The notes: generated from the sequence alone by a model not told the origin. A stretch of DNA of 64,000 bases from an uncultured Clostridia bacterium (GCA_944386045.1 CALWZO010000024.1:36114-100113); one strand, 5' to 3'. Shown: positions 24,033 through 33,859, counted from the first letter of the stretch. Translations and numbers: made by a program.

Positions 24033-25513
24033 TGCCGTTTTTAGCAAATTTCCCGTTTTTCTGCATCTTCATAATGATGGCAAGCGGCGTTACCAGCAGT
24101 ATGCTCAGCGGCAAAAACGCATTCAGACTGAATGTCATTGCTTTGAGTGCCTGCCTGGCCATGAGCCTTTCCTTGCTGTTTTATATGATAGGTCAGCCCC
24201 AGCGGATTACATATATGATGGGCCACTTCCCGGCACCGTGGGGCAACGAAATACGCTTTGGCCCGGTGGAAGCGCTGATTGCCAGCGTGTTCAGCTTTGT
24301 AATGCTCACATCTCTTGTGGCAGGCAAAGGCGATATATTTTCTGACATAGCGTCCAGAAATGTAAACCTGTTTTATGTGATGATAAACCTGCTTATGGCG
24401 TCACTGTATGCACTGGTTTACACCAACGACCTTTTTACCGCTTATGTTTTTGTTGAAATAAACACACTGTCCGCCTGTGCCGTTGTAATGGCAAAGGAAA
24501 ACGGACAGACCATAAGCGCCACAATAAGATATCTGATAATGAGCCTTCTGGGCAGCGGTATGTTTTTGCTGTCCATCATACTGATATATGACCTTACCGG
24601 TCACCTGCTTATGGTAAACATCCGGGAAAGCATGGCACGGCTTTGGGCTGACGGCCGGTACCGTCTGCCCATAACAATAATTGTCGGCTTGATGTCCGTC
24701 GGTATGGCAATGAAGAGTGCTTTGTTCCCGTTCCATACATGGCTCAGCCCGGCTCACGGCAGCGCCACCACTGCATCCAGCTCGGTTCTTTCCGGTCTGG
24801 TGCTGAAAGGATATATTATTCTTCTTATAAAAGTTTATTACAGAGTTTTGGGCCTGGAAATTGTAGCCGACCTGAAAGTGCTCAATGTGTTGTTTGTCTG
24901 CGGTCTTTTGGGAATGATAATCGGCTCCCTGGATGCCATAGGTGAAGATCATATCAAGCGTATGATAGCTTATTCATCAGTAGCACAGATGGGATATATT
25001 TATGTAGGTATAAGCCTGGGTACTTCCGCAGGTTTCCTGGCTGCCATATTCCATATAATAGTACACGCCATGACAAAACCGATGCTGTTTTCCGCAGCCG
25101 GCGGCATGGCAGACGCCAGCGGCCACAAATATCACTTTGACGAACTGAAAGGTGCGGCTTACAGAAATCCGATAGCCGGTGTCGCATTTATCATCGGCAG
25201 CTTGTCAATGATAGGTATACCGTTTTTTGCAGGCTTCGGCGCAAAATTCTACCTTTCACTGGCAGCGATGACAAATCCGGGCAAAATGTGGTTTGTGCTG
25301 TTTGCCCTGGCCGTAAGTACCGTTCTGAATGCCGTGTATTACATCAGGGCCATCGGAATGATTTATTCCAAAAAAGATGTCGATGTCACCAGGCACAAAA
25401 ACCCGCTGTCATACAACATCGGTATGGGCGTATTTATTGTCGCCAATGTAATGCTGGGTCTGTTTTATCAGAATATAGTTGATATAATTCAGACAGGATT
25501 GAAATTTTTATAA
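24032..25513 (+). CDS. mrpD: Antiporter ND2/4/5-like subunit 1 (MrpD/MbhH-like)
   Basis: A 493-residue protein with about 14 membrane helices, of the family that carries protons or Na+ in complex I and Mrp. The key residues are all present: the glutamate in YVFVEINTLSACAVV (helix 5), the lysine in MAMKSALFPFHTWL (helix 7), the lysine in SGLVLKGYIIL (helix 8) and the lysine in AGFGAKFYL (helix 12). It is the first of four such genes in the operon and is probably an active ion channel. Start ATG at 24032 overlaps the mrpC stop. Confidence 0.92.
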   Translation: MPFLANFPFFCIFIMMASGVTSSMLSGKNAFRLNVIALSACLAMSLSLLFYMIGQPQRITYMMGHFPAPWGNEIRFGPVEALIASVFSFVMLTSLVAGKGDIFSDIASRNVNLFYVMINLLMASLYALVYTNDLFTAYVFVEINTLSACAVVMAKENGQTISATIRYLIMSLLGSGMFLLSIILIYDLTGHLLMVNIRESMARLWADGRYRLPITIIVGLMSVGMAMKSALFPFHTWLSPAHGSATTASSSVLSGLVLKGYIILLIKVYYRVLGLEIVADLKVLNVLFVCGLLGMIIGSLDAIGEDHIKRMIAYSSVAQMGYIYVGISLGTSAGFLAAIFHIIVHAMTKPMLFSAAGGMADASGHKYHFDELKGAAYRNPIAGVAFIIGSLSMIGIPFFAGFGAKFYLSLAAMTNPGKMWFVLFALAVSTVLNAVYYIRAIGMIYSKKDVDVTRHKNPLSYNIGMGVFIVANVMLGLFYQNIVDIIQTGLKFL

Positions 25514-25531
25514 GAGAGGATGGGAGAATTT

Positions 25532-26986
25532 ATGTTGATGATTTTTGCTGTATTTTTCCCTGTCCTTGCAGGTCTTGCGATGCTGAAACTTGGCATCAGA
25601 GACCGTAAAAGAAGAGAAAGATATGTCATAGGCACTCTGGCAGTTACACTGGCTGCCACTGTAGCCGCAAATATTACCGGTGGTCAGCCGGTTACAATAG
25701 CCGCTTTTTCCAGCGGTATAGATATAACCTTGCAGGCAGATGCCCTGGCAAAATTCTTTACACTGATTTTTGCCGCCATATGGCTGCTGGTGGGAATTTT
25801 CGCCCAGGAATATATGAAGCACGAGGGCGAAGAAAATAGGTTTTTTGCATTTTTCATAGCCAGCCTTGGCGGCCTGCTGGGTGTAGCCTATGCTGACAAC
25901 CTGGTTACAATGTACCGGTTTTTTGAAGCTATGAGTATCATGAGCTATGTGCTGGTTCCTCACTCCAGGACAAACGAAAGCCTTATTGCCGGCAGAAAAT
26001 ATATATACTATTCACTGTTCGGCGCATCTCTGGGCCTTATAGGTATTTTCTATTTCTACAGCGCAGGCTGGGAGAGGGCCTTTGTTGAAGGCGGTGTTAT
26101 TCCGGCAGGGGAAGTGTCCGCTCCGGTAATGTCATTTATAGTAATCCTTGCGATAGTAGGCTTCGGATGCAAATGCGGTATGTTCCCATTGCACGGATGG
26201 CTGCCGGCGGCACACCCGCAGGCTCCGGCCCCGGCTTCCAGCGTTTTGTCCGGCCTTATTACAAAAGCCGGTGTCATCGCCATAATCAGGATAGTATATT
26301 ACACTGTCGGTGCAGAAAATATCCGCGGTACAGCGGCGCAGTATGCAATCCTGGCTTTGTCCATCGTTACAATATTTATGGGTTCAATGCTGGCTTACAA
26401 AGAAAAGGTGCTGAAAAAACGCCTTGCATATTCCACTGTCAGCCAGGTTTCCTATGTTATATTCGGTCTTATGCTGTTGAACGCCGAAGGCTTTACCGGT
26501 GCACTTTTGCAGGTGGTTTTCCACGCACTGGCCAAAAATGTGCTGTTCCTTGGCGCCGGCGCATTTATCTACAAAACCGGTAAAACAATGGTCAGCGATA
26601 CATACGCAATGGGCAAAGCCATGCCCAAAACCCTGGCCTGCTTTTCCGTTGCAGGCCTGTCCCTGGTGGGCGTTCCGCTGACAGCCGGTTATGTAAGTAA
26701 GCATCACCTGGCATTTGCTGCGCTGGAACACGAATCCGGTCTGCTGGGCTTTATAGGTTTGTGCACCATAATGATAAGTGCTCTCCTGACAGCCGGATAC
26801 CTGGTCACCATAACAGCCAAGGCATTTTTTGCCCCGAAAGAGGACATGGTAAAAGACAGCTTTGAGCCCAACGCATACATGACAGTTCCGATGGCACTTA
26901 TGACTGCTGCGATTGTGCTGTTTGGCATATATCCGCGGCCGGTTATAAACTTTGCCCACACAATAGCTAACAGCTTGTTTATATAA
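25532..26986 (+). CDS. Antiporter ND2/4/5-like subunit 2
   Basis: A 484-residue protein with about 14 membrane helices. Key residues: glutamate in MYRFFEAMSIMSY, lysine in GCKCGMFPLHGWLPAAHP, lysine in SGLITKAGVIAI, lysine in AGYVSKHHLA. It therefore looks competent for ion movement. ATG at 25532 has GGGAG five bases before it; an ATG at 25520 abuts an alternative GAGAGG and is less likely. It is one of the extra subunits beyond the standard MrpA/MrpD pair. Confidence 0.9.
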   Translation: MLMIFAVFFPVLAGLAMLKLGIRDRKRRERYVIGTLAVTLAATVAANITGGQPVTIAAFSSGIDITLQADALAKFFTLIFAAIWLLVGIFAQEYMKHEGEENRFFAFFIASLGGLLGVAYADNLVTMYRFFEAMSIMSYVLVPHSRTNESLIAGRKYIYYSLFGASLGLIGIFYFYSAGWERAFVEGGVIPAGEVSAPVMSFIVILAIVGFGCKCGMFPLHGWLPAAHPQAPAPASSVLSGLITKAGVIAIIRIVYYTVGAENIRGTAAQYAILALSIVTIFMGSMLAYKEKVLKKRLAYSTVSQVSYVIFGLMLLNAEGFTGALLQVVFHALAKNVLFLGAGAFIYKTGKTMVSDTYAMGKAMPKTLACFSVAGLSLVGVPLTAGYVSKHHLAFAALEHESGLLGFIGLCTIMISALLTAGYLVTITAKAFFAPKEDMVKDSFEPNAYMTVPMALMTAAIVLFGIYPRPVINFAHTIANSLFI

Positions 26987-26999
26987 AAGGAGGCAGATG

Positions 27000-28460
27000 A
27001 TGAATTATTTAATAATACTTCCCATATTTGCAGCCTTCTTGCTGGGTGCAGGGGTTAGTTATCAAAAATTTGAAAACACCCAGAAACTCAACAGATATGC
27101 TGTTGTATCCACATTTCTGGTTTCGGCTACAGCTTTTGTAGCGCTGGTAGCCCTTTTCGGTGAAAGCGTAACTCTGTTTTCATTCAATGATGTTCTGAAC
27201 ATCTCATTCAGAATAGACGGCCTGAGTGCAGTTTTTGCCGGTATGGTCAGCTTTTTGTGGCCCTTGGCGGTTATATATGCCACCGAGTATATGAAGCACG
27301 AAGGCAACCAGGAAAAATTCTTTACATTTTATATTGCTACTTTCGGCGTGACATTGGGCATCGCCTTTGCCGCCAACATGCTTACACTTTACCTTTGCTA
27401 TGAACTGCTGACTTTCATCACATTGCCGCTGGTAATGCACAACACCGATGAAAGAAGCCTTTACGCAGGCAAAAAGTATCTGATATATTCTGTCAGCGGC
27501 GCCAGCCTGTCCTTTGTGGGCATGATGATCGCGCTGGCACGGACAGGCTCACTGGAATTTGTTTACGGCGGTTTCGGCCGGCAGAACAGAAGTGATCTTC
27601 TGTTGTTTGCCTATGTGCTGATGTTTGTGGGATTTGGTGTAAAAGCTGCCATATTCCCACTGCACGGCTGGCTGCCGGGCGCATCTGTTGCTCCCACCAC
27701 CGTAACAGCCCTTCTGCACGCTGTGGCTGTTGTAAAAGCCGGTGTATTCGCAATTATGCGCGCTACATATTTTCTGTTCGGTGCAGATATGCTGTACGGT
27801 ACATGGGCTCAGACATTTGTCATGTCCGTTGCCATAATAACAATATGCTTTGGCTCTTGGATGGCCCTGCGTTCAAAACACCTGAAACGCAGGCTGGCAT
27901 ATTCCACAGTCAGCCAGCTGTCATACATACTGCTGGGTGTAACCATAATGACAGCAGATGGGTTTACCGGCGCGCTGTCACATATGATTTTCCACGCATT
28001 GATGAAAATAGTACTGTTCTATACAGCCGGTTCCGTTCTGTACATGAACCACAAGGAGTTTGTTAAAGACATCGAAGGTTACGGCAGCAAAATGCCGAAA
28101 ACATTTTTCTGCTTTACAGTTTGCAGCCTTGCGCTGATAGGCGTTCCGCCTCTGGCAGGCTTTTTCTCAAAATTTGCAATAGCAACTGCAGCCGCTTCCA
28201 TGGGCTCCGTAATAGGATTTTTGGGAATATGCGCACTGATGTTCTCTGCGCTTTTCACCGCCATGTATCTGTTGCAGATAGTGGTGCTGGCTTATCTGCC
28301 GCATAAAGATTTTGACACTTCTTCCCTGGAAAAGGTTAAAGAAGCGCCCAAGTCAATGACAATGCCCATGGCGGTGATAACACTGACAATGGTTGTTCTT
28401 TCCCTTTGTTCCAAACCGGTTTTCCGGCTGTTGGAAACTGTAGCAAAAGGAGGTTTTTGA
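27000..28460 (+). CDS. Antiporter ND2/4/5-like subunit 3
   Basis: A 486-residue protein with about 14 membrane helices. Key residues: glutamate in YLCYELLTFITLPL, lysine in GFGVKAAIFPLHGWLPGA, histidine and lysine in LLHAVAVVKAGVFAIMR (the H...K pattern of the MrpA/NuoL type), and lysine in AGFFSKFAIA. It is probably active. AAGGAGG precedes ATG at 26997 and 27000; the second is better spaced. It ends three bases before the fourth gene. Confidence 0.9.
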   Translation: MNYLIILPIFAAFLLGAGVSYQKFENTQKLNRYAVVSTFLVSATAFVALVALFGESVTLFSFNDVLNISFRIDGLSAVFAGMVSFLWPLAVIYATEYMKHEGNQEKFFTFYIATFGVTLGIAFAANMLTLYLCYELLTFITLPLVMHNTDERSLYAGKKYLIYSVSGASLSFVGMMIALARTGSLEFVYGGFGRQNRSDLLLFAYVLMFVGFGVKAAIFPLHGWLPGASVAPTTVTALLHAVAVVKAGVFAIMRATYFLFGADMLYGTWAQTFVMSVAIITICFGSWMALRSKHLKRRLAYSTVSQLSYILLGVTIMTADGFTGALSHMIFHALMKIVLFYTAGSVLYMNHKEFVKDIEGYGSKMPKTFFCFTVCSLALIGVPPLAGFFSKFAIATAAASMGSVIGFLGICALMFSALFTAMYLLQIVVLAYLPHKDFDTSSLEKVKEAPKSMTMPMAVITLTMVVLSLCSKPVFRLLETVAKGGF

Positions 28461-28463
28461 TAT

Positions 28464-30431
28464 ATGACTGACCTTTTATTGCCATTGATAGTATTTTTGC
28501 CCTTGATAGCAGCTTTCCTGCCGGTATTTATGAAAGACGGCAGTAAAAGCCGGGCAGTGGTTGTTCTGACAGGTATTGCCGAACTGCGGATGAGCCTGGT
28601 GCTGATTTTTACCATGCAGCCGGGCGTTGCCGCCTCCCTGGACTGGTTTGCCGGATTTGGAGTGTTCTTCCGGACAAGCAGCCTGGGAAACATAATGTGT
28701 GTTTTGGCCGGCATGCTGCGGATAATCTGCGGACTTATGTCTGCAAACACAATCAAACAGGATGGCAGCAAAAGATTTTATTCCTGCCTTTTGGCAGCTT
28801 TCGGCGGCACCCTGGGCGTATTTTTAAGCCGGGAACTGTCCACAATGTTTGTATTTTTTGAAATAATGGCTTACAGCCTTTATGTGCTGATTGCCCATAA
28901 TCAGGACCGGGAGGCAGAAAAAGCCGGCAAAAGTTATCTTGCCTATTCTGTTATCAGCGGTCTTGTAATGCTGATGGGCATATTCCTGCTGGACACAGCC
29001 GCAGGAACGCTGGAAATATCACAGCTGAAAGATGCTTGTGCCTATGCTGAAAATCAGACTGCGGTGTTTGCCGGTGTGTTTATGACATTTATCGGCTTTG
29101 CATCTGTGGTTGGAATTTTCCCGTTCCACGGCTGGGTTGCAAAAGCATATAAGTGTTCACCGGCTCCTGTAACAGTGTTTGTATCAGGCGTCGTAAGCGC
29201 AAGCGGTATTTACGGCATTATAATACTTACACTGAAAGCCATGGCTCACAGCGGACGGTGGGCGCTGGTACTGCTGGTTTTGTCCGAACTGACTGTTGTC
29301 CTTGGCTGTGTTTACGCTCTGGTGTGCGCCGATTTAATGTACTCCATGGCTTTCCTGTCTGTTTCACGGTCCGGCCTGGCAGGCTTCGGCACAGCGTTTT
29401 CTGCCCTTGCAGGCAACGACTTTGCCACTTTGGCCGGACGGAATGCCAATACGGTTTTCGGCGGCACAGTGTGTGTTATTATAAGCCGGATTATGGCAAA
29501 GACAGTATTGCTGGCATACAGCAAAGCCGCAGTGTCTGCCGCAGGCACAAGCGAGCTTAACGGATTGCAGGGCCGGGGCAGGAAAGACGGCTTTGCAAAA
29601 GTAAGCTTTTTGACAGCGGCTTTTGCCCTCATAGGTATCCCTGCCTTCAGCGGCTATATCGGAAACACCCTGCTTATCAACGGAATGGGCGAATATATAT
29701 CAGCTGCCGGGGAAAGCGCCGGTGTGCTGAGAACTGCCGAAGCCCTGCTTATAATATGCACCGCTGTTACAGCTGCCTGCCTGGCAAAGCTTTATATCTG
29801 CCTGTTCACCGGTAAAAAAGGCGATTCAGACGCCGCAAAATCCGGTATTATAAGTGTTTCTTCTGCTGTGAAATTTATGCTGGGACTGCTGTGCGCCGCC
29901 ATGGTTATCTGCGGTGTATTGCCCTATGCAACATTTGATAAAATCTGCATATACACAGCGCGGTTTATGGAAAGTGTTCCGGCGGGACAGACTGCTTACT
30001 TCGGCTTTGAAGCGCTGAAATATGCTGTTATAGCCATCGCCGCCGGTGCGGTTATATATGTTGGCCTGGTACGCAATGTGCTGGTTCAGAAAAAGAATGG
30101 CTACAAAAACCTGTACAACGACAGCCTGACAATCGACAACAAAGTATACTCACCGCTGATATTCGGATTTTTGCCCTTTGTCGGTGCACTGTTTGCCAGG
30201 GTTCTGGATGTGGCCGCAGATGTGTTTATATTTGTGGTGAACCGCCTGTTCTGCAAGTCAGTGCCTGTTCCGGACACATTCTGGAACGGAAAACCTGTCA
30301 GCGAGGCTGACCTGGCCAGAAGGTCATCAAAGGTTTCTGTCACAGGCTCCCTGGCGTACAGCCTTATGCTGTTCGGCCTTGGCCTGGTTATAATACTGAT
30401 TTATCTGCTGGTGGCAGAATTCAGGATATAG
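28464..30431 (+). CDS. Antiporter ND2/4/5-like subunit 4, lacking the key lysines
   Basis: A 655-residue member, longer than the other three because of about 150 extra C-terminal residues with further helices, somewhat like the NuoL/HyfB tail. E133 of helix 5 is kept (FVFFEIMAYSLY). However, V215 stands where helix 7 has lysine (ASVVGIFPFHGW), A246 where helix 8 has lysine (SGVVSASGIYG), and N401 where helix 12 has lysine (GYIGNTLL). With all three gone it is unlikely to move protons by the usual path, and may be a structural or coupling subunit. This last point is inference. It closes the operon before a strong terminator. Confidence 0.88.
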   Translation: MTDLLLPLIVFLPLIAAFLPVFMKDGSKSRAVVVLTGIAELRMSLVLIFTMQPGVAASLDWFAGFGVFFRTSSLGNIMCVLAGMLRIICGLMSANTIKQDGSKRFYSCLLAAFGGTLGVFLSRELSTMFVFFEIMAYSLYVLIAHNQDREAEKAGKSYLAYSVISGLVMLMGIFLLDTAAGTLEISQLKDACAYAENQTAVFAGVFMTFIGFASVVGIFPFHGWVAKAYKCSPAPVTVFVSGVVSASGIYGIIILTLKAMAHSGRWALVLLVLSELTVVLGCVYALVCADLMYSMAFLSVSRSGLAGFGTAFSALAGNDFATLAGRNANTVFGGTVCVIISRIMAKTVLLAYSKAAVSAAGTSELNGLQGRGRKDGFAKVSFLTAAFALIGIPAFSGYIGNTLLINGMGEYISAAGESAGVLRTAEALLIICTAVTAACLAKLYICLFTGKKGDSDAAKSGIISVSSAVKFMLGLLCAAMVICGVLPYATFDKICIYTARFMESVPAGQTAYFGFEALKYAVIAIAAGAVIYVGLVRNVLVQKKNGYKNLYNDSLTIDNKVYSPLIFGFLPFVGALFARVLDVAADVFIFVVNRLFCKSVPVPDTFWNGKPVSEADLARRSSKVSVTGSLAYSLMLFGLGLVIILIYLLVAEFRI

Positions 30432-30434
30432 TAA

Positions 30435-30475
30435 AAAAATGTCATTCCGGTTTTCCGGGATGACATTTTTGTTTT
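30435..30475. terminator. Bidirectional terminator after the Mrp-type operon
   Basis: A 16-bp stem with one mismatched or G-U position (30435-30450 with 30455-30470), a TTTT loop, and T-runs on both strands. The S1-domain gene on the minus strand ends at 30475. Confidence 0.88.
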
Positions 30476-31380
30476 TATATAAAATCTGTTTTTATCTGTT
30501 TTTTGCTGTTGGAAGTGGAATAAATCCAGCTGTCGATGTGCCCGGAAGTGATAAAATACTTTATCGGACTAAGGGTGTCATCGGCTTTGTCTATGCTCAT
30601 TATCACCAGCTTTACCTTCATTTTGTCCGGCAGTATGCTTTTTATGTAAACATTTACCTTTTGTCCCACCTGTATGCCTTCGCACACTTCGGCAAGGCCA
30701 GCCAGGTTCGGCGCCAGCTCTATAAAAATCCCATAGCTTTCTATGCTTCGCACAATTCCGCTGACAGTTGTAAGCGGTGTGAACATTTCGGCGTTTTGCA
30801 TCCATGTTCCCAACAGCTCTTTATGGGTAAGTACAATCCTGCCCTGGCTGTCTGTGCTTTTTACGCAGGCAAAGATTTTGTCCCCGGGGCTGAACCTGTC
30901 TGCCGGGCTGTTTATCCTTGAAACAGAGATAAAATCTATCGGCATCAGCGCGCTTATACCCATGGCGATGTCACAGAAAACGCCGAAATTATCCACATGT
31001 GTCACGGTGCAGGGGATAACATCTCCGGCTTTGAGCTTGCTGATATATCCGTCATAAGCCATTTTTTGTGCGATGCGGCGCGAGATGGTCAGCGTGGGCC
31101 GCTGCGCGTCAAAATCGGCTCCGGTGATTACAAAGCAGACATTTTTGTTTACCCTGGTAACCACTGCCACTTCCTTTGCCGGGGTTCCGTCGGCAGAGAA
31201 GCTTACCTCCTCAGTGGGCATAACCGCACGGTATCCGCCCAGGTTGAAATGCAGGCCCACTCCTTTTTCGTACACCAGGGCCCTGGCACACAGCACCTCC
31301 TTGTTTTTCAGTGCCTTTTCCAGCGCCCGGCGGCTGAAATCAGCCGTTTGCTCCATGTCGGTCTCTCTCATATATTCCAT
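30475..31380 (-). CDS. S1 RNA-binding domain protein
   Basis: A 301-residue protein related to ribosomal protein S1. Residues about 20-115 form a first, divergent S1-like fold (LCARALVYEKGVGLHFNLGGYRAVMPTEEV). Residues about 120-190 are a clear S1 domain (GDVIPCTVTHVDNFGVFCDIAMGISALMPIDFISVSRI), and about 205-270 another (VSGIVRSIESYGIFIELAPNLAGLAEV). A basic tail follows. Such short S1 proteins are widespread in Clostridia and probably bind mRNA or the ribosome; the exact job is unknown. ATG at 31380 follows AAGGAAGGG by eight bases. Confidence 0.85.
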   Translation of the reverse strand: MEYMRETDMEQTADFSRRALEKALKNKEVLCARALVYEKGVGLHFNLGGYRAVMPTEEVSFSADGTPAKEVAVVTRVNKNVCFVITGADFDAQRPTLTISRRIAQKMAYDGYISKLKAGDVIPCTVTHVDNFGVFCDIAMGISALMPIDFISVSRINSPADRFSPGDKIFACVKSTDSQGRIVLTHKELLGTWMQNAEMFTPLTTVSGIVRSIESYGIFIELAPNLAGLAEVCEGIQVGQKVNVYIKSILPDKMKVKLVIMSIDKADDTLSPIKYFITSGHIDSWIYSTSNSKKQIKTDFI

Positions 31381-31489
31381 AAAAAATACCCTTCCTTGTA
31401 AATGGTTTGCTTTTTAAAATATATGCCGAAAACCGTGATATTATTTGCTTGTGCGCAACAATTTGCCCATAATAACCCGGCAGGCGGCA

Positions 31490-31512
31490 AATATTAAAAT
31501 CTTTTTAATATT
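31490..31512. repeat. Perfect AT-rich inverted repeat between divergent genes
   Basis: AATATTAAAA (31490-31499) and its exact complement (31503-31512) with a three-base centre, in the gap between the S1-domain gene and the DUF951 gene. A possible operator. Confidence 0.5.
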
Positions 31513-31577
31513 TTCCTCTGTTATTTATATGTTTTTTATGGTAAAATAATACAGATACTGTTACAGGCGGTGATTAT

Positions 31578-31769
31578 ATGGACATAAAGGTAAATGATAT
31601 AATAATTACCAAAAAAGAGCACCCGTGCAAAAACAATGAGTTTTTGGTTTTGCGCGTGGGAATGGATTTTAAAATCAGATGCACCAAGTGCGGCAGGGAA
31701 GTGATGGTTCCCCGCGCCAAAATTGAAAAAAATATAAAGAAAGTTATTAGCCAAAACGGAGAGAATTAA
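31578..31769 (+). CDS. DUF951 family small protein
   Basis: A 63-residue protein of the DUF951 family, widespread in Bacillota and of unknown function. Its pattern is KVNDIIITKKEHPC, then WEVLRVG-like FLVLRVGMDFKIRCTKCGREVMVPR. Two cysteines in CTKC plus the HPC cysteine suggest a small metal-binding fold. Lysines are frequent at the end. ATG at 31578 follows GGTGAT. It lies directly before prfA with no gap, a common arrangement, so a link to translation is possible. Confidence 0.88.
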   Translation: MDIKVNDIIITKKEHPCKNNEFLVLRVGMDFKIRCTKCGREVMVPRAKIEKNIKKVISQNGEN

Positions 31770-32846
31770 ATGTTTGATAAACTTGTTGAAGTAAAAAGAA
31801 GATATGAAGAAATTAACCGGCTGCTGATGGACCCTTCGGTTATAAATGACAACGCCAGGTATAAAAACCTTATGAAAGAGTATAAAAATCTCACTCCTCT
31901 GATAGAGAAGTTTGATGAGTATACACAGGCGAAGGATAACTTTGAAGAAGCCAAGGCCATGCTGGATGAAGGCGGCCTGGAACCGGATTTCAAAGAGATG
32001 GTCCGGATGCAGTACGAAGAAAGCAAAGAGCAGATGGAGATCTTCTCACAGGAGCTGAAAATACTGCTGCTGCCCAAAGATGAAAATGACGACCGCAATG
32101 TCATCATAGAGATACGCGGCGGCGCCGGCGGCGAAGAGGCAGCTTTGTTTGCATACAACCTGTACAGGATGTACAATATGTACGCCGACTCCAAAGGCTG
32201 GAAAACCGAAATACTTTCCGCCAACGAAACAGAGCTGGGCGGCTTTAAAGAGGTCAGCTTTTCAATAGAGGGTGAGGGAGTTTACAGCCGCTTTAAATTT
32301 GAAAGCGGTGTGCACAGGGTACAAAGGGTACCGGATACAGAAACCCAGGGCAGGATACACACATCCACCGTTACCGTGGCAGTTATGCTGGAGGTGGACG
32401 ATGTAGAGGTTGATATAAACCCCAACGACCTGAAAATAGACACATTCCGTTCTTCCGGTGCCGGCGGTCAGCACATCAACAAAACATCTTCTGCCATAAG
32501 GGTGACCCATATACCCACAGGTCTTGTGGTTGAGTGCCAGGACGAAAGAAGCCAGCACAAAAACAAGGATAAGGCGCTGAAGGTTTTGCGCTCCAGACTG
32601 TACGACATAGAAAAGGCAAAACAGGATGCCGAAGTGGCACAGGAAAGAAAAAGCCAGGTGGGTACCGGTGACCGCAGTGAAAGAATACGCACATACAACT
32701 ATCCCCAGGGACGCCTGACGGACCACAGGATAGGTCTTACAATATATCGCCTGGAACAGGTGCTGAACGGCGATCTGGATGAAGTTATCGACGCTCTTGT
32801 TACAGCCGACCAGGCGGAAAAACTGAAAATGAGCGGGGAGGAATAA
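31770..32846 (+). CDS. prfA: Peptide chain release factor 1
   Basis: A 358-residue factor that reads UAA and UAG and releases the finished protein. The GGQ loop is [20 protein letters not shown] at about residues 230-249, and [15 protein letters not shown] is the conserved block of domain 2. The C-terminal stretch [20 protein letters not shown] is typical. Many operons carry prmC next to prfA; here the next gene is the threonylcarbamoyl-AMP synthase, and prmC is not in the window. ATG at 31770 directly follows the DUF951 stop and is preceded by GGAGAG. Confidence 0.97.
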   Translation: MFDKLVEVKRRYEEINRLLMDPSVINDNARYKNLMKEYKNLTPLIEKFDEYTQAKDNFEEAKAMLDEGGLEPDFKEMVRMQYEESKEQMEIFSQELKILLLPKDENDDRNVIIEIRGGAGGEEAALFAYNLYRMYNMYADSKGWKTEILSANETELGGFKEVSFSIEGEGVYSRFKFESGVHRVQRVPDTETQGRIHTSTVTVAVMLEVDDVEVDINPNDLKIDTFRSSGAGGQHINKTSSAIRVTHIPTGLVVECQDERSQHKNKDKALKVLRSRLYDIEKAKQDAEVAQERKSQVGTGDRSERIRTYNYPQGRLTDHRIGLTIYRLEQVLNGDLDEVIDALVTADQAEKLKMSGEE

Positions 32847-32848
32847 AA

Positions 32849-33859
32849 GTGAACACCCAGGTTTTGCAGCCGTCCCGGCAGAGTATAGGGCAGGCGTGCG
32901 AGATATTGAAAGGCAAGGGCGTGGTGGCAATACCCACAGAAACTGTCTACGGTTTGTTTGCCGATGCGACTGACGCCGAAGCCTGCAAGGAAATTTTCAA
33001 GGCCAAGGAAAGGCCAATGGACAACCCGCTGATTGTCCATATAAGCGACTACGAAATGCTTTCCCGGGTGGCGCGGGAAATCCCGGAGGATGCCTGGAAG
33101 CTGGCGGAGGCTTTTTGGCCCGGTCCGCTGACTATAATATTGAAAAAGAATGGCATAATACCGGACGCCGTCAGTGCGGGGCTTGACACGGTGGGAATAA
33201 GAATGCCCGCCAACCCGGTTATACTGGAGATAATATCCAAAACCAGGCTGCCACTGGCAGGCCCTTCCGCCAACAGAAGCGGACGCCCCAGCCCCACCGA
33301 CGCACAGACAGTGTACGAAGATATGACAGGAAGAATACCTCTGATACTGGACGGCGGAAGCTGTAAAATAGGTGTGGAGTCCACTGTTATATCCCTTGCC
33401 GGTGATACCCCGGTGCTGTTCAGGCCCGGTTATGTCACCGCCGCACAGATAGAACAGGTCATCGGCAAAAAGGTGGAGCTGTCAAAAGGTATAACCGAAG
33501 AGCTGGCCGCGGACGAAAAGGTTTTGTCCCCGGGCCTGAAGCATAAACACTACGCCCCCAAAGCGGAGGTTGTCATTGTGAATTCAGACTTTGAAAGCTT
33601 TAAAAATCTGGTGGAAAAAGATAAAGCTGTGGCATTGTGTTTTGACGAATATGCCGACAGAATAAATTCGCCATGTGTATGCTACGGAAGCGAGAAGGAC
33701 AGCGCCGCACAGGCCGAAAGGCTGTTTCACGCATTGAGGGAACTGGATGAAATCAAAGCGGAAAAGGTTTACGCCATGATGCCCTCCACAGAAGGTGTCG
33801 GGCTGGCGGTATACAACAGGCTTTTGCGCGCGGCGGCGTTCAGGGTGGTGAATTTATGA
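32849..33859 (+). CDS. Threonylcarbamoyl-AMP synthase (Sua5 type)
   Basis: A 336-residue enzyme that makes threonylcarbamoyl-AMP from threonine, bicarbonate and ATP, for t6A37 of ANN-reading tRNAs. Residues 1-205 are the YrdC domain (GVVAIPTETVYGLFADA, KERPMDNPLIVHI, FWPGPLTIIL, LAGPSANRSGRPSPT). Residues about 215-336 are the Sua5 domain joined by LSPGLKHKHYAPKAEV, whose linker covers the active site. This is the long Sua5/YwlC form. It starts with GTG at 32849 behind GGGGAGG. Its stop overlaps the coaE start (ATGA). Confidence 0.94.
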   Translation: MNTQVLQPSRQSIGQACEILKGKGVVAIPTETVYGLFADATDAEACKEIFKAKERPMDNPLIVHISDYEMLSRVAREIPEDAWKLAEAFWPGPLTIILKKNGIIPDAVSAGLDTVGIRMPANPVILEIISKTRLPLAGPSANRSGRPSPTDAQTVYEDMTGRIPLILDGGSCKIGVESTVISLAGDTPVLFRPGYVTAAQIEQVIGKKVELSKGITEELAADEKVLSPGLKHKHYAPKAEVVIVNSDFESFKNLVEKDKAVALCFDEYADRINSPCVCYGSEKDSAAQAERLFHALRELDEIKAEKVYAMMPSTEGVGLAVYNRLLRAAAFRVVNL

